64,000 bases of DNA from Fimenecus sp963590415 (GCA_963590415.1 CAVAPB010000001.1:168620-232619); one strand, 5' to 3'; positions 39,549 to 49,090 are shown, counted from the stretch's first letter. Numbers and translations are program-made. The notes: generated by a model not told the origin, from the sequence alone.

Positions 39549-40697
39549 ATGGCTAACAGATTTGTGCTCAATGAAACAAGCTATCACGGAAAAGGCGCAA
39601 TCAACGAGATTGCAACCGAGGTAAAGGGCAGAGGCTTCAAAAAATGCTTCGTTTGCTCCGACCCCGACCTTTTGAAATTCGGCGTTACCAAAAAGGTTAC
39701 GGATGTTTTGGACAATGCGTCGATAGATTATGAAATATATTCGCAGATAAAACCCAATCCCACCGTTGAAAATGTTCAGACGGGCGTCAAGGCGTTCAAG
39801 GCTTCGGGTGCAGACTGCATAATTGCAATCGGCGGCGGCTCTTCAATGGACACCGCAAAGGCTATCGGTATCATCATTGAAAACCCCGAGTTTGAGGATG
39901 TCGTATCGCTTGAGGGCGTTGCCCCGACAAAGAATAAATGCGTACCGATTATTGCGGTTCCCACAACGGCTGGTACGGCGGCAGAGGTTACAATCAACTA
40001 TGTAATCACGGATGTTGAAAAGAACAGAAAGATGGTTTGCGTTGACCCGAAGGATATTCCCGTTATCGCAGTCGTTGACCCCGATATGATGTCGTCAATG
40101 CCCAAGGGACTTACAGCAGCAACAGGCATGGACGCTTTGACCCACGCTATCGAGGGCTATATCACAAAGGCTGCTTGGGAGCTTTCGGATATGTTCCATC
40201 TTAAAGCTATTGAGATTATCTCAAAATCTTTGCGCGGCGCGGTTGAAAACACTCCCGAGGGCAGAGAGGGCATGGCTCTCGGTCAGTATATCGCAGGTAT
40301 GGGCTTTTCAAATGTCGGCTTGGGTATTGTTCACTCAATGGCTCATCCGCTCGGTGCCGTCTATGACACACCTCACGGAGTTGCAAATGCGATTATTCTT
40401 CCGACGGTTATGGAATACAACGCTCCCGCAACAGGCGAGAAGTACAGAGACATTGCAAAAGCAATGGGCGTAAAGGGCGTTGACGAAATGACTCTTGACG
40501 AGGCACGCAAGGCGGCGATTGACGCAGTCAAGCAGCTTTCGCAGGATGTCGGTATTCCTAAAGACCTGAAAGACATTGTAAAGCCCGAGGATGTTGACTT
40601 CCTTGCTCAGTCGGCGTATGACGACGCTTGCCGTCCCGGTAACCCGAGAGACACAAGCGTTGAGGAGATAAAACAGCTTTATCTCTCTCTTATGTAA
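39549..40697 (+). CDS. fucO: Lactaldehyde reductase-like iron-containing alcohol dehydrogenase
   Basis: This 382-residue group III alcohol dehydrogenase is very similar to E. coli FucO over its length, from MANRFVLNETSYHGKGAI to the end. FucO reduces L-lactaldehyde to 1,2-propanediol during anaerobic fucose or rhamnose use. The NAD-binding GGGSSMDTAKAIG and the metal site (D in ATGMDALTHAIEG; H in VHSMAHPLGA and DTPHGVANA) are present. A role in general aldehyde reduction is also possible because no fucose genes are adjacent. AAAAGGAG precedes the ATG. Confidence 0.9.
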   Translation: MANRFVLNETSYHGKGAINEIATEVKGRGFKKCFVCSDPDLLKFGVTKKVTDVLDNASIDYEIYSQIKPNPTVENVQTGVKAFKASGADCIIAIGGGSSMDTAKAIGIIIENPEFEDVVSLEGVAPTKNKCVPIIAVPTTAGTAAEVTINYVITDVEKNRKMVCVDPKDIPVIAVVDPDMMSSMPKGLTAATGMDALTHAIEGYITKAAWELSDMFHLKAIEIISKSLRGAVENTPEGREGMALGQYIAGMGFSNVGLGIVHSMAHPLGAVYDTPHGVANAIILPTVMEYNAPATGEKYRDIAKAMGVKGVDEMTLDEARKAAIDAVKQLSQDVGIPKDLKDIVKPEDVDFLAQSAYDDACRPGNPRDTSVEEIKQLYLSLM

Positions 40698-40713
40698 TAT
40701 TTGAAGGCATAAT

Positions 40714-40754
40714 AAACGGCACCGAACACTGAAAATGTGCTCGGTGCCGTTTTT
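40714..40754. terminator. Convergent terminator between fucO and the beta-galactosidase gene
   Basis: AACGGCACCGA and TCGGTGCCGTT form an 11-bp stem with TTT on the plus side and an A/T flank on the other. Confidence 0.88.
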
Positions 40755-40759
40755 GTATG

Positions 40760-42553
40760 TTACCCTAAATTGTGCTTGTCTGTTATTTCTACCGAGGGCT
40801 TTGAGTAGCCGCCGATATTGAAAACAATGATTTCGTTTTCTTCCTTTAAGAGCGTGCCGGGTATGTAAAGCGACTTTTGCGGACCGACCTTCCAGAAGCG
40901 ACCGAGGTTAAAGCCGTTTACGAACACGCAGCCCCTGTTGAAGCCGTCAAGATGAACAAAGCAATCGGCTTTTGAGTCTGTCTTGAATGTTCCTTTAAGA
41001 AATACGGGTTCGTCTTTTTTGACATTTGAGCCGTATTTGAGCTTTTCAAGGTTGTCAAACGGGAGCGTCCATATGTCGTAATTCATAAGGCGCTGAATAC
41101 CGACATATATATCGGAAATTCCCTTGCGGTCAAGCATATTCTCGCCGTAGTTTACCCTGCCCATTGTGTCTACAAGTACGCCGATTTTCCTCTCGCCCGA
41201 GAGAGCGGGCATAAGGAACGGTGCGCTCTCGCCCTTCTTTTTCTTAAAGAAAAGGTCTTTAAGAGTGGGCTTTTGTTCAAGAGTGTAAAGCGTGCGGTCG
41301 ATGCTTGCTTTTTTCTCGCCGTCAAAATAGACCTCGGCGAAATCGTGAACATTTTTAATGTACATGGGCGTGGGATTGTACCTGCCCTTTAATGTAGTCT
41401 CGTAGTAAATAAGGCCGAAATTCTGACCGAAATACTCCATTCCCTCGGGGACGGGAGCGTGGTGCTTTTCGCCGATATTGTCAAGGTTTTCAAACAACGA
41501 AGCGGTTTCGGTAAGCTTTACTTCGCCGATGTTCTGAAGTTTCGGGCTTTCGGGGAGAGCCGTGAGCTCAATTCCCTGCTTTTCGCACAGGAGCTTTCTT
41601 ACGGCGTGATATGCGGGGGTGTAATCTCCCCATTCGGTCAACAGAGCGCAGTAGTCATAGCTTGTAACCGTGGGCTCGTATCCGTGACCCGGGTTCTGGT
41701 TTGCGCCTGCATTGAAGCCGAAATTTGTTCCGCCGTGGAACATATACATATTAAAGCTTGCGCCGTTGTCGATAAAGCCTTTAATTTCGTTTACGATTTC
41801 AAGAGAATTCCTTGTGTGGTGCGAGTCTCTCCAATGGTCGAACCAGCCGCACCAGAACTCGCCGCACATATTAGGTCCGTCATTTTCAAAGTTCTTCATA
41901 ACATTGAAAGCGGTTCTTGAGCGTGAGCCGAAGTTCAGCACCTTGAAAACATCGGGTAAGGAGCCGCCCGAAATCATATTGTTGTCGTTTCCGTCCGAAG
42001 TGAAGAGCATACAGTCAATGCCGCAGTTCCTCGTGAGCTTTTCGACATAGCGGAGATATTCCTTGTCATTGCCGTATGAGCCGTATTCGTTTTCAACCTG
42101 CATGGCGATAATGTTACCGCCGTTTGACTGAAGATGGGGTACAAGCCTCGGCAAGAGCTCCTTATAGAAGCGGTCTATGCATTTGAGATAATCGGGATAC
42201 ATACAGCGAATCTGCATATTCTTGTCCTTGAGAAGCCAGGCGGGCAGTCCGCCGAAATCCCACTCGGCACAGATATAGGGCCCGGGACGAACTATTGCGT
42301 AAAGTCCGACCTTCTGCGCAATTTCGAGATATTTTTCAATGTCGAGTATTCCCGAAAAGTCAAATTCTCCGGGCTTTTTCTCGTGAAGGTTCCAGCAGAC
42401 ATAGGTCTCAACCGTGTTGAAGCCTGCAGCTTTAAGCTTTGTCAGGCGGTCCTCCCAATATTCGGGGACGGTGCGGAAGTAGTGCATAGCGCCCGAGTAA
42501 ATGTCGAACGGCTTTGAGTCCATATAGAACTTCTTGTCTTTTATTTCAAGCAT
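40760..42553 (-). CDS. Glycoside hydrolase family 35 beta-galactosidase
   Basis: This is an intracellular GH35 enzyme of 597 residues without a signal peptide. The TIM barrel shows SGAMHYFRTVPEYW and GLYAIVRPGPYICAEW. The catalytic pair is the acid/base E156 in VENEYGSYG and the nucleophile E232 in GEFWCGW. C-terminal beta domains follow from about residue 400. GH35 enzymes split beta-1,3- or other beta-galactosides. It is translated right after nahK (3-base gap) with GAGG in the nahK end, so its natural substrate is probably a galactosyl-N-acetylhexosamine imported into the cell. Confidence 0.95.
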   Translation of the reverse strand: MLEIKDKKFYMDSKPFDIYSGAMHYFRTVPEYWEDRLTKLKAAGFNTVETYVCWNLHEKKPGEFDFSGILDIEKYLEIAQKVGLYAIVRPGPYICAEWDFGGLPAWLLKDKNMQIRCMYPDYLKCIDRFYKELLPRLVPHLQSNGGNIIAMQVENEYGSYGNDKEYLRYVEKLTRNCGIDCMLFTSDGNDNNMISGGSLPDVFKVLNFGSRSRTAFNVMKNFENDGPNMCGEFWCGWFDHWRDSHHTRNSLEIVNEIKGFIDNGASFNMYMFHGGTNFGFNAGANQNPGHGYEPTVTSYDYCALLTEWGDYTPAYHAVRKLLCEKQGIELTALPESPKLQNIGEVKLTETASLFENLDNIGEKHHAPVPEGMEYFGQNFGLIYYETTLKGRYNPTPMYIKNVHDFAEVYFDGEKKASIDRTLYTLEQKPTLKDLFFKKKKGESAPFLMPALSGERKIGVLVDTMGRVNYGENMLDRKGISDIYVGIQRLMNYDIWTLPFDNLEKLKYGSNVKKDEPVFLKGTFKTDSKADCFVHLDGFNRGCVFVNGFNLGRFWKVGPQKSLYIPGTLLKEENEIIVFNIGGYSKPSVEITDKHNLG

Positions 42554-42556
42554 ATT

Positions 42557-43672
42557 TTAATCCTCATTTATTGCTTTGCGGGTTATTTCCTGCATCTGTT
42601 CGTATTTGTTTTCAATGTCGGCAACAAGCTTGAACTGATCCATGCAACGCACAAGGTTATGCTCGGGATAGTCGGTTTTGAAGTAAATATCGCCGTCAAG
42701 ATAATCGGCTAAAAATCTCATTCCGCATTCAAGCGTCATAAGCTTGGCGGAGAACGGGAGATAGAACATCTCCTTTTCCGAAAGACTCTGCTTGGCTGCG
42801 GAAAGATAGCCCTTTGTGTATGCTTCGTACAGCTCAAGGCTTAACGACACCTTGGAAAGATCCTTTTCGTCTTCGCTTGCGGTGTTTGCGCCGAAGCGGA
42901 TGCTGTCACCGAAATCGTAGAGCGAAAGACCGGGCATTACGGTGTCAAGGTCAATAATACAAACGCCTTCGTTCGTATCGTTGTCAAACAGAATATTGTT
43001 AAGCTTTGTGTCGTTGTGAGTAACACGAATCGGCAGCTCGTGATTTTTCAGTTCTGCGAGCAGTACCTTTGTGTCGGCTTCTCTGTCGAGCACGAAACGG
43101 ATTTCATCCTTTGCGGTTGAGGCTCTGCCCGAGGCGTCCTTTTTGACGGAATTCAGAAAATCGTTGAATCTTGAATATGTGTCGTGAAATTTCGGAATGG
43201 TCTCGAAAAGTCCGTCAATGGGATAGTCCGAAAGCAGGTTCTGAAAGTTGCCGAACGACTTGCCCGCATTGTAGAAAACATCCGCAGAGTCTATAATGTT
43301 GCAGGTGTACACATTGTCGATATAGTTATAGCATCTCCAACAGCTGCCGTTTTTGTCTTCGGCATAATATCTGCCGTCTTTAGCAGGCAAAAATGTCAGC
43401 GTATTGCGCTCCGTGCTTTTGCCGTTCATATTGAGCTTTTTCTTGATGTGCGAGGTAACACCGACAATGTTTGACATAAGATTGTCGGGATCTTTGAAAA
43501 CATGTGTGTTTATTTTCTGAAGAGTGTATTTTTTCGGACAGCAGTTGTCGTCCTCAAATTCAATAACGTATGTTGAGTTGATATGCCCGTCATTTTTGAC
43601 CTTGTATCCGATGTATTTGCCTGCAAGATTAAAGGAGTCTGCAATAAACTCTTTGTCAAAAGGAGTTTCCAT
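42557..43672 (-). CDS. nahK: N-acetylhexosamine 1-kinase
   Basis: This 371-residue kinase of the aminoglycoside phosphotransferase fold is close to Bifidobacterium NahK along its length. Shared parts include GDGHIN-like KNDGHINSTYVIEF, the catalytic loop THNDTKLNNILFD, the metal-binding IIDLDTVMPG, and the block LYDFGDSIRFGANTASEDEKDLSKV. NahK phosphorylates GlcNAc or GalNAc at C1 in the galacto-N-biose/lacto-N-biose pathway. Here a GH35 beta-galactosidase follows instead of a phosphorylase, so the disaccharide would be hydrolysed first. A strong promoter precedes it. The uridylyltransferase and epimerase of the pathway are not in the window. Confidence 0.9.
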   Translation of the reverse strand: METPFDKEFIADSFNLAGKYIGYKVKNDGHINSTYVIEFEDDNCCPKKYTLQKINTHVFKDPDNLMSNIVGVTSHIKKKLNMNGKSTERNTLTFLPAKDGRYYAEDKNGSCWRCYNYIDNVYTCNIIDSADVFYNAGKSFGNFQNLLSDYPIDGLFETIPKFHDTYSRFNDFLNSVKKDASGRASTAKDEIRFVLDREADTKVLLAELKNHELPIRVTHNDTKLNNILFDNDTNEGVCIIDLDTVMPGLSLYDFGDSIRFGANTASEDEKDLSKVSLSLELYEAYTKGYLSAAKQSLSEKEMFYLPFSAKLMTLECGMRFLADYLDGDIYFKTDYPEHNLVRCMDQFKLVADIENKYEQMQEITRKAINED

Positions 43673-43705
43673 AAATTTACCTTCCCCAATTATAATAACA
43701 TTATA

Positions 43706-43734
43706 ATTATATTATCTTTTTTCACAGAAGTCAA
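43706..43734 (-). promoter_or_regulatory. Promoter of nahK-GH35
   Basis: On the minus strand TTGACT (43729-43734) and TATAAT (43706-43711) are 17 bases apart, about 35 bases before the nahK ATG. Confidence 0.85.
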
Positions 43735-43794
43735 CAAAGTATAATCAATGTGCCCGGGAAGCGGACGGAGATATATTTGTTAACAAAATAGTTG

Positions 43795-43823
43795 TTTACA
43801 AAGGAGGAGATTTACTGTAAAAT
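43795..43823 (+). promoter_or_regulatory. Promoter of the pyrH-polC operon
   Basis: TTTACA (43795-43800) and TAAAAT (43818-43823) are 17 bases apart. Note that the spacer contains AGGAGGAGA, a ribosome-site-like word without a start codon. Confidence 0.65.
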
Positions 43824-43888
43824 ATATGTGTAAATTTATGTAAACCGTACTGCGTTTTGCCGCATTACGGAAATTCGGAGGAGTTTTA

Positions 43889-44593
43889 ATGGAACCGGTT
43901 TATAAGAGAATACTGTTGAAACTGAGCGGAGAGGTTCTTGCGGGCGAGCAGGGACACGGCTTTGATTTCGATGTTATAAATTCAGTCTGCGACTGGGTTA
44001 AAAAATGCGCCGATACGGGTGTGCAGATAGGTCTTGTCGTCGGAGGCGGAAACTTTTGGAGAGGTCGTTCAAGCGGCAGTATGGACAGAACAAGAGCCGA
44101 CCATATCGGTATGCTCGCAACGGTAATGAATTCGCTCGCTCTTGCCGATACGCTTGAACAAAAGGGCGTCCCGACCCGTGTTATGACGGCTATCGATATG
44201 CGCCGCATTGCAGAGCCGTTTGTAAGGGATGAGGCTGTAAGGCATCTCGAAGACGGTAAGGTCGTAATCTTCGGCTGCGGAACGGGCAGCCCGTTCTTCT
44301 CGACCGACACGACAGCCGCTTTGAGAGCTGCCGAGATAGGCGCAGATGTAATCCTTAAAGCGACAAATGTTGACGGCGTTTATGATAAGGACCCCAACAA
44401 GTATGCGGACGCAGTCAAGTATGACACGCTTTCGCATTCCGAGGTGCTCAACAAGGGCCTTGCGGTTATGGACAGCACGGCGGCTTCGCTTTGCAGGGAC
44501 AACAACATTCCGATTCTTGTTTTCAACCTTGAGGACCCGGAGAATATTCTCAGGGCGGTAAGCGGCGAAAATGTCGGAACTTTGGTAAAATAA
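43889..44593 (+). CDS. pyrH: UMP kinase
   Basis: UMP kinase makes UDP from UMP in pyrimidine synthesis. The 234-residue length and the amino acid kinase fold are standard. KRILLKLSGEVLAG opens the protein, GLVVGGGNFWRG binds phosphates, and ATNVDGVYDKDP lies near the active site. It starts the conserved pyrH-frr-uppS-cdsA-dxr-rseP-ispG-polC order. GGAGG precedes the ATG. Confidence 0.97.
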   Translation: MEPVYKRILLKLSGEVLAGEQGHGFDFDVINSVCDWVKKCADTGVQIGLVVGGGNFWRGRSSGSMDRTRADHIGMLATVMNSLALADTLEQKGVPTRVMTAIDMRRIAEPFVRDEAVRHLEDGKVVIFGCGTGSPFFSTDTTAALRAAEIGADVILKATNVDGVYDKDPNKYADAVKYDTLSHSEVLNKGLAVMDSTAASLCRDNNIPILVFNLEDPENILRAVSGENVGTLVK

Positions 44594-44614
44594 TAATTTC
44601 AGGAGGGAACAATT

Positions 44615-45169
44615 ATGCAAGAAGTATTTGATTTTGCAACGGAAAAAATGGAAAAGTCTATCAAGGCTCTTCACAACGAATTTGTATCTATGAGAGTGGG
44701 CAGAGCTTCGGCTGCCGTTCTTGATAAAATAATGGTTGACTATTACGGCGTACCCACACCGATTCAGCAGATGGCTGCGGTATCGGTTCAGGAGGGCACA
44801 AACCTTATCATTCAGCCGTGGGATATTTCAACGCTTAAACCTATTGAAAAGGCTATTCAGACCTCGGATTTGGGAATCAACCCCACAAATGACGGCAGGG
44901 TTATCAGACTTGCTTTCCCTCCGCTTACCGAGGAAAAGAGAAAGCTTCTTTGCAAGGATGTAAGCAAGTATGCCGAGGAATGCAAGGTAGCTATCCGTTC
45001 AATCAGAAGAGACGCTATCGAAAAGCTCAAGAAGATGAAGAAGGACAGCATTATTACCGAGGACGACCTCCACAACGGCGAGGAGAAAATCCAGAAAATC
45101 ACAGACAAGTTCGTCAAGGAAGCCGACGAGCTTGCAGCTAAAAAAGAAAAAGACATCATGGAAATATAA
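44615..45169 (+). CDS. frr: Ribosome recycling factor
   Basis: RRF splits ribosomes after termination together with EF-G. The 184-residue length is normal, with the SMRVGRASAAVLDKI segment and PPLTEEKRKLLCKDVSKYAE in the middle. The last part is a long helix rich in lysine and glutamate. It lies 21 bases after pyrH behind AGGAGGG. Confidence 0.98.
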   Translation: MQEVFDFATEKMEKSIKALHNEFVSMRVGRASAAVLDKIMVDYYGVPTPIQQMAAVSVQEGTNLIIQPWDISTLKPIEKAIQTSDLGINPTNDGRVIRLAFPPLTEEKRKLLCKDVSKYAEECKVAIRSIRRDAIEKLKKMKKDSIITEDDLHNGEEKIQKITDKFVKEADELAAKKEKDIMEI

Positions 45170-45235
45170 TCCGTCACATGCCCCTCTTATGAGGGGTGTT
45201 GTGCGATTATCGGTTTTTTATGAAAGGCAGTTGTT

Positions 45236-45970
45236 ATGGACTTAAATAATTTACCGACCTTTGAAGTGTTGCCGCAGCATATAGGCTTTATTATGGACGG
45301 CAACGGAAGATGGGCAAAGGAAAGAGGTATGCCCCGCTACAAGGGACATATCGAGGGAGCAAAAACCTTTAGAAAAATCGGCGAGTTTGCAGGCGACCTC
45401 GGAATTAAATATCTTACCTTTTATGCGTTTTCGACCGAAAACTGGAAGCGCCCCAAGGAAGAGGTTTCCGCAATAATGGACCTTTTCAGGGAGTATCTCA
45501 GGGAGCTTGACGAGCGCAAGGCGGAGAACGAGGAAAAGGGGATTCAGGTAAATTTCATCGGCGACAAGTCGGGACTTCCCAAGGATATACTTGCAATGAT
45601 GAAGTACAGCGAGAGGATAACCAAGGACAAGACAAAGGTTTACCTCAACATTGCGATAAACTACGGCGGCCGCCAGGAAATCGTCCATTCGGTAAGGGAG
45701 CTTGCAAAGCAGGTCAAAAAGGGTAAGCTTAAACCCGACGACATAACCGAGGATATGATTTCCGATAACCTTTATACGGCGGGTATGCCCGACCCCGACC
45801 TTATAATCCGTCCGAGCGGCGAAAAGAGGCTTTCAAACTTTTTGCTCTGGCAGTCGGCTTATGCGGAGTTCTGGTCGTCGAATGTGCTGTGGCCCGATTT
45901 TACAGAAGAGGACCTTGTTGAGGCTCTTCGCAATTTTGAAAAAAGAAACCGCAGGTTCGGCGGAATATAA
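45236..45970 (+). CDS. uppS: Undecaprenyl diphosphate synthase
   Basis: This cis-prenyltransferase builds the C55 lipid carrier used for peptidoglycan and other wall polymers. It has 244 residues. GFIMDGNGRWAKERGMPRYKGH holds the catalytic aspartate, TFYAFSTENWKRP is motif II, and the end has DPDLIIRPSGEKRLSNFLLW with AYAEF. GAAAGGCAG precedes the ATG. Confidence 0.97.
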   Translation: MDLNNLPTFEVLPQHIGFIMDGNGRWAKERGMPRYKGHIEGAKTFRKIGEFAGDLGIKYLTFYAFSTENWKRPKEEVSAIMDLFREYLRELDERKAENEEKGIQVNFIGDKSGLPKDILAMMKYSERITKDKTKVYLNIAINYGGRQEIVHSVRELAKQVKKGKLKPDDITEDMISDNLYTAGMPDPDLIIRPSGEKRLSNFLLWQSAYAEFWSSNVLWPDFTEEDLVEALRNFEKRNRRFGGI

Positions 45971-45995
45971 TATTTGTGTGGATTGAGGGATCTTT

Positions 45996-46859
45996 ATGCT
46001 TAAAAGAACGATAACCGGCGTTGTGGCGGCATTGTTCGCAGTGGGAGTGCTTGCGTTGAGAGATACGCCCGTGCTTTCGATAGTTGTGGCGATATTTGCA
46101 GTTATCGCCGCAAGGGAAATAGAAAAAGTAATAGGAATCAAGAACAAGGCAATATACTATATAAGCCTTGTATTTTCGGGAATTATACCGTTGTTTTACG
46201 AGTACAGAAGCGAACTTGCGTGCGCAGGGCTCAACATACCCGTTACGGCTGTTGTGGTTGTTTACTGCGTTGTGCTGTTTATGCTTATGCTTACGGATTT
46301 CGAGCATACGAAGTTTGAAGAGGTGGCTTCGGTAATTATCTCGACAACCTTTGTGCCGTGGAGCTTTTCGACTCTCATCTTCTTTAACGATATGAGCGAA
46401 ACCTATCCCGACAAGTTCGATTTCCACTATGATTTGTTCTTTATTCTGTTCGCTTTGTTTGCCGCTTGGCTTTCCGACTCTTTCGCATACTTTACGGGAA
46501 GATTTTTCGGCAAGCACAAGATGTGTCCGAATATAAGCCCGAAAAAGACGATAGAGGGCGCAATAGGCGGCGTTATAGGTGCCGTTATAAGCAATGTCGT
46601 GCTGTTTACCGTGTTCGACAGATGCTACTTTACCGTACATACGATAGGCTACGGTTGGGTAATTGCCGTTTCGGCTGTGCTTGCCGTTATCGGAATATGC
46701 GGAGATCTTACCGCTTCCGTTATCAAGAGGAATTTCGGAGTCAAGGACTTCGGCAATCTCTTCCCCGGACACGGAGGAGTTATGGACAGATTTGATTCCG
46801 CTTTGTTTGTTCTTACAATGCTTTACGCATTCATTACTTTTTATGGAGTCGCATGCTGA
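45996..46859 (+). CDS. cdsA: Phosphatidate cytidylyltransferase
   Basis: CdsA makes CDP-diacylglycerol, the precursor of acidic phospholipids. It is a membrane protein of 287 residues with about seven or eight hydrophobic segments. The signature near the end, GDLTASVIKRNFGVKDFGNL followed by PGHGGVMDRFDS, is complete. It overlaps the dxr start by a few bases. It belongs to the lipid/isoprenoid part of this operon. Confidence 0.96.
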   Translation: MLKRTITGVVAALFAVGVLALRDTPVLSIVVAIFAVIAAREIEKVIGIKNKAIYYISLVFSGIIPLFYEYRSELACAGLNIPVTAVVVVYCVVLFMLMLTDFEHTKFEEVASVIISTTFVPWSFSTLIFFNDMSETYPDKFDFHYDLFFILFALFAAWLSDSFAYFTGRFFGKHKMCPNISPKKTIEGAIGGVIGAVISNVVLFTVFDRCYFTVHTIGYGWVIAVSAVLAVIGICGDLTASVIKRNFGVKDFGNLFPGHGGVMDRFDSALFVLTMLYAFITFYGVAC

Positions 46860-47995
46860 TGACTGAAAATTTATCAATTTTAGGCTCAACGGGTTCAATA
46901 GGTAAACAAAGTCTTGACGTCTGCCGCAAATGCGGTTACGGCGTCAAGGCTTTAACTGCTTTTTCAAGCGTAGATGAAATCGAAAAGCAAGCCCGTGAAT
47001 TCAAACCGGAAACGGTTGCGCTTGTCGATGAAAATGCGGCGCGCGACCTTAAAATCAAGCTCGCCGATACCGACATAAGGGTGCTCGGCGGTATAGACGG
47101 CGTGTGCGAATGCGCACAGCTTCCGAGCGCCGACACGGTGCTCAATTCCGTGGTCGGTATGGCAGGGCTCAAGCCCACGCTTACGGCAATCCACGCAGGG
47201 AAAAAGATTGCTCTTGCCAACAAGGAAACTCTTGTTGCGGGCGGTCAGCTTGTTATGAACGAGGCTGAAAAGTACGGTGCTGAAATTTTGCCTGTCGATT
47301 CGGAGCATTCGGCAATATTTCAGTGCTTGCAGGGCAAACCTACTAATAAGGCGCTTAAAAAAATAATACTTACTGCGTCGGGCGGTCCGTTTTTCGGAAA
47401 AACAGCCGACGAACTGCGGGATGTTACGGTTGAAAGAGCGTTAAAGCATCCGAACTGGTCGATGGGAGCGAAAATAACCATTGATTCTGCGACAATGATG
47501 AATAAAGGACTTGAGCTTATCGAAGCGGTATGGCTCTTCTCCGTTAAACCCGACGATGTTGACATTGTCGTCCACAGGGAGAGCATTGTTCACTCGGCTG
47601 TTGAGTATGACGACAATTCGGTTATCGCTCAGCTCGGACTTCCCGATATGAGGATACCCATTCAGTATGCTCTGACATATCCCGAGCGTTTTGAGTCGCC
47701 CGTCGGAGAGCTGAGCCTTGCGGATATAGGCAAGCTCACATTTTACAAGCCCGATTACGAAACCTTCCGCTGCATAAATCTTTGCAGGCGTGCCATAAAT
47801 ATGGGCGGACTTTACCCTGCGGCGGTAAACTCCGCAAACGAGCAGGCAAACCTTATGTTCCGACAGGGAAAAATCGGATTTCTCGACATTGCGGACAGGG
47901 TAGAAAAGGTACTTGACAGAACTCCGCATTACGACGATTATACTTTCGGGGATATACTCGAAATTGACAAATTTGCAAGAGAAATAGGTGATTAA
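46853..47995 (+). CDS. dxr: 1-deoxy-D-xylulose 5-phosphate reductoisomerase
   Basis: Dxr carries out the first committed step of the MEP isoprenoid pathway. It has 380 residues. The NADPH site is LGSTGSIGKQSLDV at the N terminus, and further on LPVDSEHSAIFQCL and the substrate-binding region around ATMMNKGLELIEA are present. The start may be the ATG at 46853 or at 46859; both overlap the cdsA stop. It supplies precursors for UppS in the same operon. Confidence 0.97.
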   Translation: MLMTENLSILGSTGSIGKQSLDVCRKCGYGVKALTAFSSVDEIEKQAREFKPETVALVDENAARDLKIKLADTDIRVLGGIDGVCECAQLPSADTVLNSVVGMAGLKPTLTAIHAGKKIALANKETLVAGGQLVMNEAEKYGAEILPVDSEHSAIFQCLQGKPTNKALKKIILTASGGPFFGKTADELRDVTVERALKHPNWSMGAKITIDSATMMNKGLELIEAVWLFSVKPDDVDIVVHRESIVHSAVEYDDNSVIAQLGLPDMRIPIQYALTYPERFESPVGELSLADIGKLTFYKPDYETFRCINLCRRAINMGGLYPAAVNSANEQANLMFRQGKIGFLDIADRVEKVLDRTPHYDDYTFGDILEIDKFAREIGD

Positions 47996-49076
47996 AATAT
48001 TACTTGATATTACGGCTTCGGGTGTTTGGTCAAAGGTGTGGACTGTTGCGGTTGCGCTGCTTTTCTTCGGCGTTATAATTATGATTCACGAATTCGGACA
48101 CTTTACCTGCGCTAAGCTCTTCAAGGTAAAGGTAAATGAATTCTCAATCGGTATGGGCCCCGCAATTTTCAAAAAGAAAAAGGGAGAGACCACCTATGCC
48201 CTGCGTTGCCTGCCGATAGGCGGCTATGTCAGCATGGAGGGCGAGGACGAAAACAGCACCGACGAGAGGGCGTTTAACAACAAGCCTCTTATACAGCGAA
48301 TGCTCATTGTTGCCGCAGGCGCAATAATGAACCTTATACTCGGCGTAATTATTATGGCGATATTGCTTTCCACCACAAAGGGACTTATCGGCACAAATAC
48401 AATCCACAGCTTTTATGACGGAGCCACAAGCGTAAATTACGGCTTGCAGGCAGGCGATAAAATAGTGAAAATCGACGGTCACAGAGTGTTTTCCGAAAGG
48501 GACTTGAGCTTCCTTATGGGCAGAAGCCAAGACGGCGTTATTGATTTTACTGTTGAGAGAAACGGCGAAAAGGTCGATTTGAACGGCGTTAAGTTCCAAA
48601 CGGAGGAACAAAACGGCATTACGCTTATAACCTACGATTTTATTATCGTAGGCGAAAAGCCCACGGTAGGAAGCGTTGTGAAAAACTCCTTTACACAGTC
48701 GGCTTCCATTGCAAGGCTTGTGTGGTTGAGCCTTTTTGATATTGTAACGGGAAGATACGGCGCTTCGGAGCTTGCGGGTCCCGTCGGAACGGTTGATATT
48801 ATAGCCGAGGTTACGGAAACGGCGGCGACGGAGAAAAACCTTGACAACCTGCTGTTTATAATGGCGCTTATCACGATAAACCTCGGCGTGGCAAACCTTT
48901 TGCCTTTGCCCGCACTTGACGGCGGCAGACTTTTCTTCCTCATTATAGAAGCGATAAGAAGAAAACCCGTAAACCCGAAATACGAGGGCTATGTACATGC
49001 GGCGGGCCTGGCGCTTTTGATGCTCTTAATGGTGTTTGTAACCTATAACGATATTGTAAGAATTATTCACTCTTAA
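47988..49076 (+). CDS. rseP: RseP-like site-2 zinc metalloprotease
   Basis: This membrane protease of 362 residues cuts substrates inside the membrane, for example anti-sigma factors or signal peptides. The zinc motif HEFGH (residues 34-38) is in the first helix. A PDZ domain follows at about 135-215 (GLQAGDKIVKIDGHRVFSE), and LPLPALDGGR near 307 gives the second zinc ligand. The start is a GTG at 47988 inside the end of dxr. It could process an anti-sigma factor for the ECF sigma at 37417, but nothing ties them together. Confidence 0.95.
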   Translation: MIKILLDITASGVWSKVWTVAVALLFFGVIIMIHEFGHFTCAKLFKVKVNEFSIGMGPAIFKKKKGETTYALRCLPIGGYVSMEGEDENSTDERAFNNKPLIQRMLIVAAGAIMNLILGVIIMAILLSTTKGLIGTNTIHSFYDGATSVNYGLQAGDKIVKIDGHRVFSERDLSFLMGRSQDGVIDFTVERNGEKVDLNGVKFQTEEQNGITLITYDFIIVGEKPTVGSVVKNSFTQSASIARLVWLSLFDIVTGRYGASELAGPVGTVDIIAEVTETAATEKNLDNLLFIMALITINLGVANLLPLPALDGGRLFFLIIEAIRRKPVNPKYEGYVHAAGLALLMLLMVFVTYNDIVRIIHS

Positions 49077-49090
49077 AACGAGGTGCAGAT

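Noticed and set aside
45900..46898. Open frame of 332 codons on the minus strand across cdsA
   Set aside because: It lies wholly over the clear cdsA gene, has no ribosome site and a cysteine/histidine-poor, arginine/lysine-rich composition typical of shadow frames.
48144..48998. Open frame of 284 codons on the minus strand inside rseP
   Set aside because: It is a shadow of the rseP coding frame; composition is that of reverse-frame translation.
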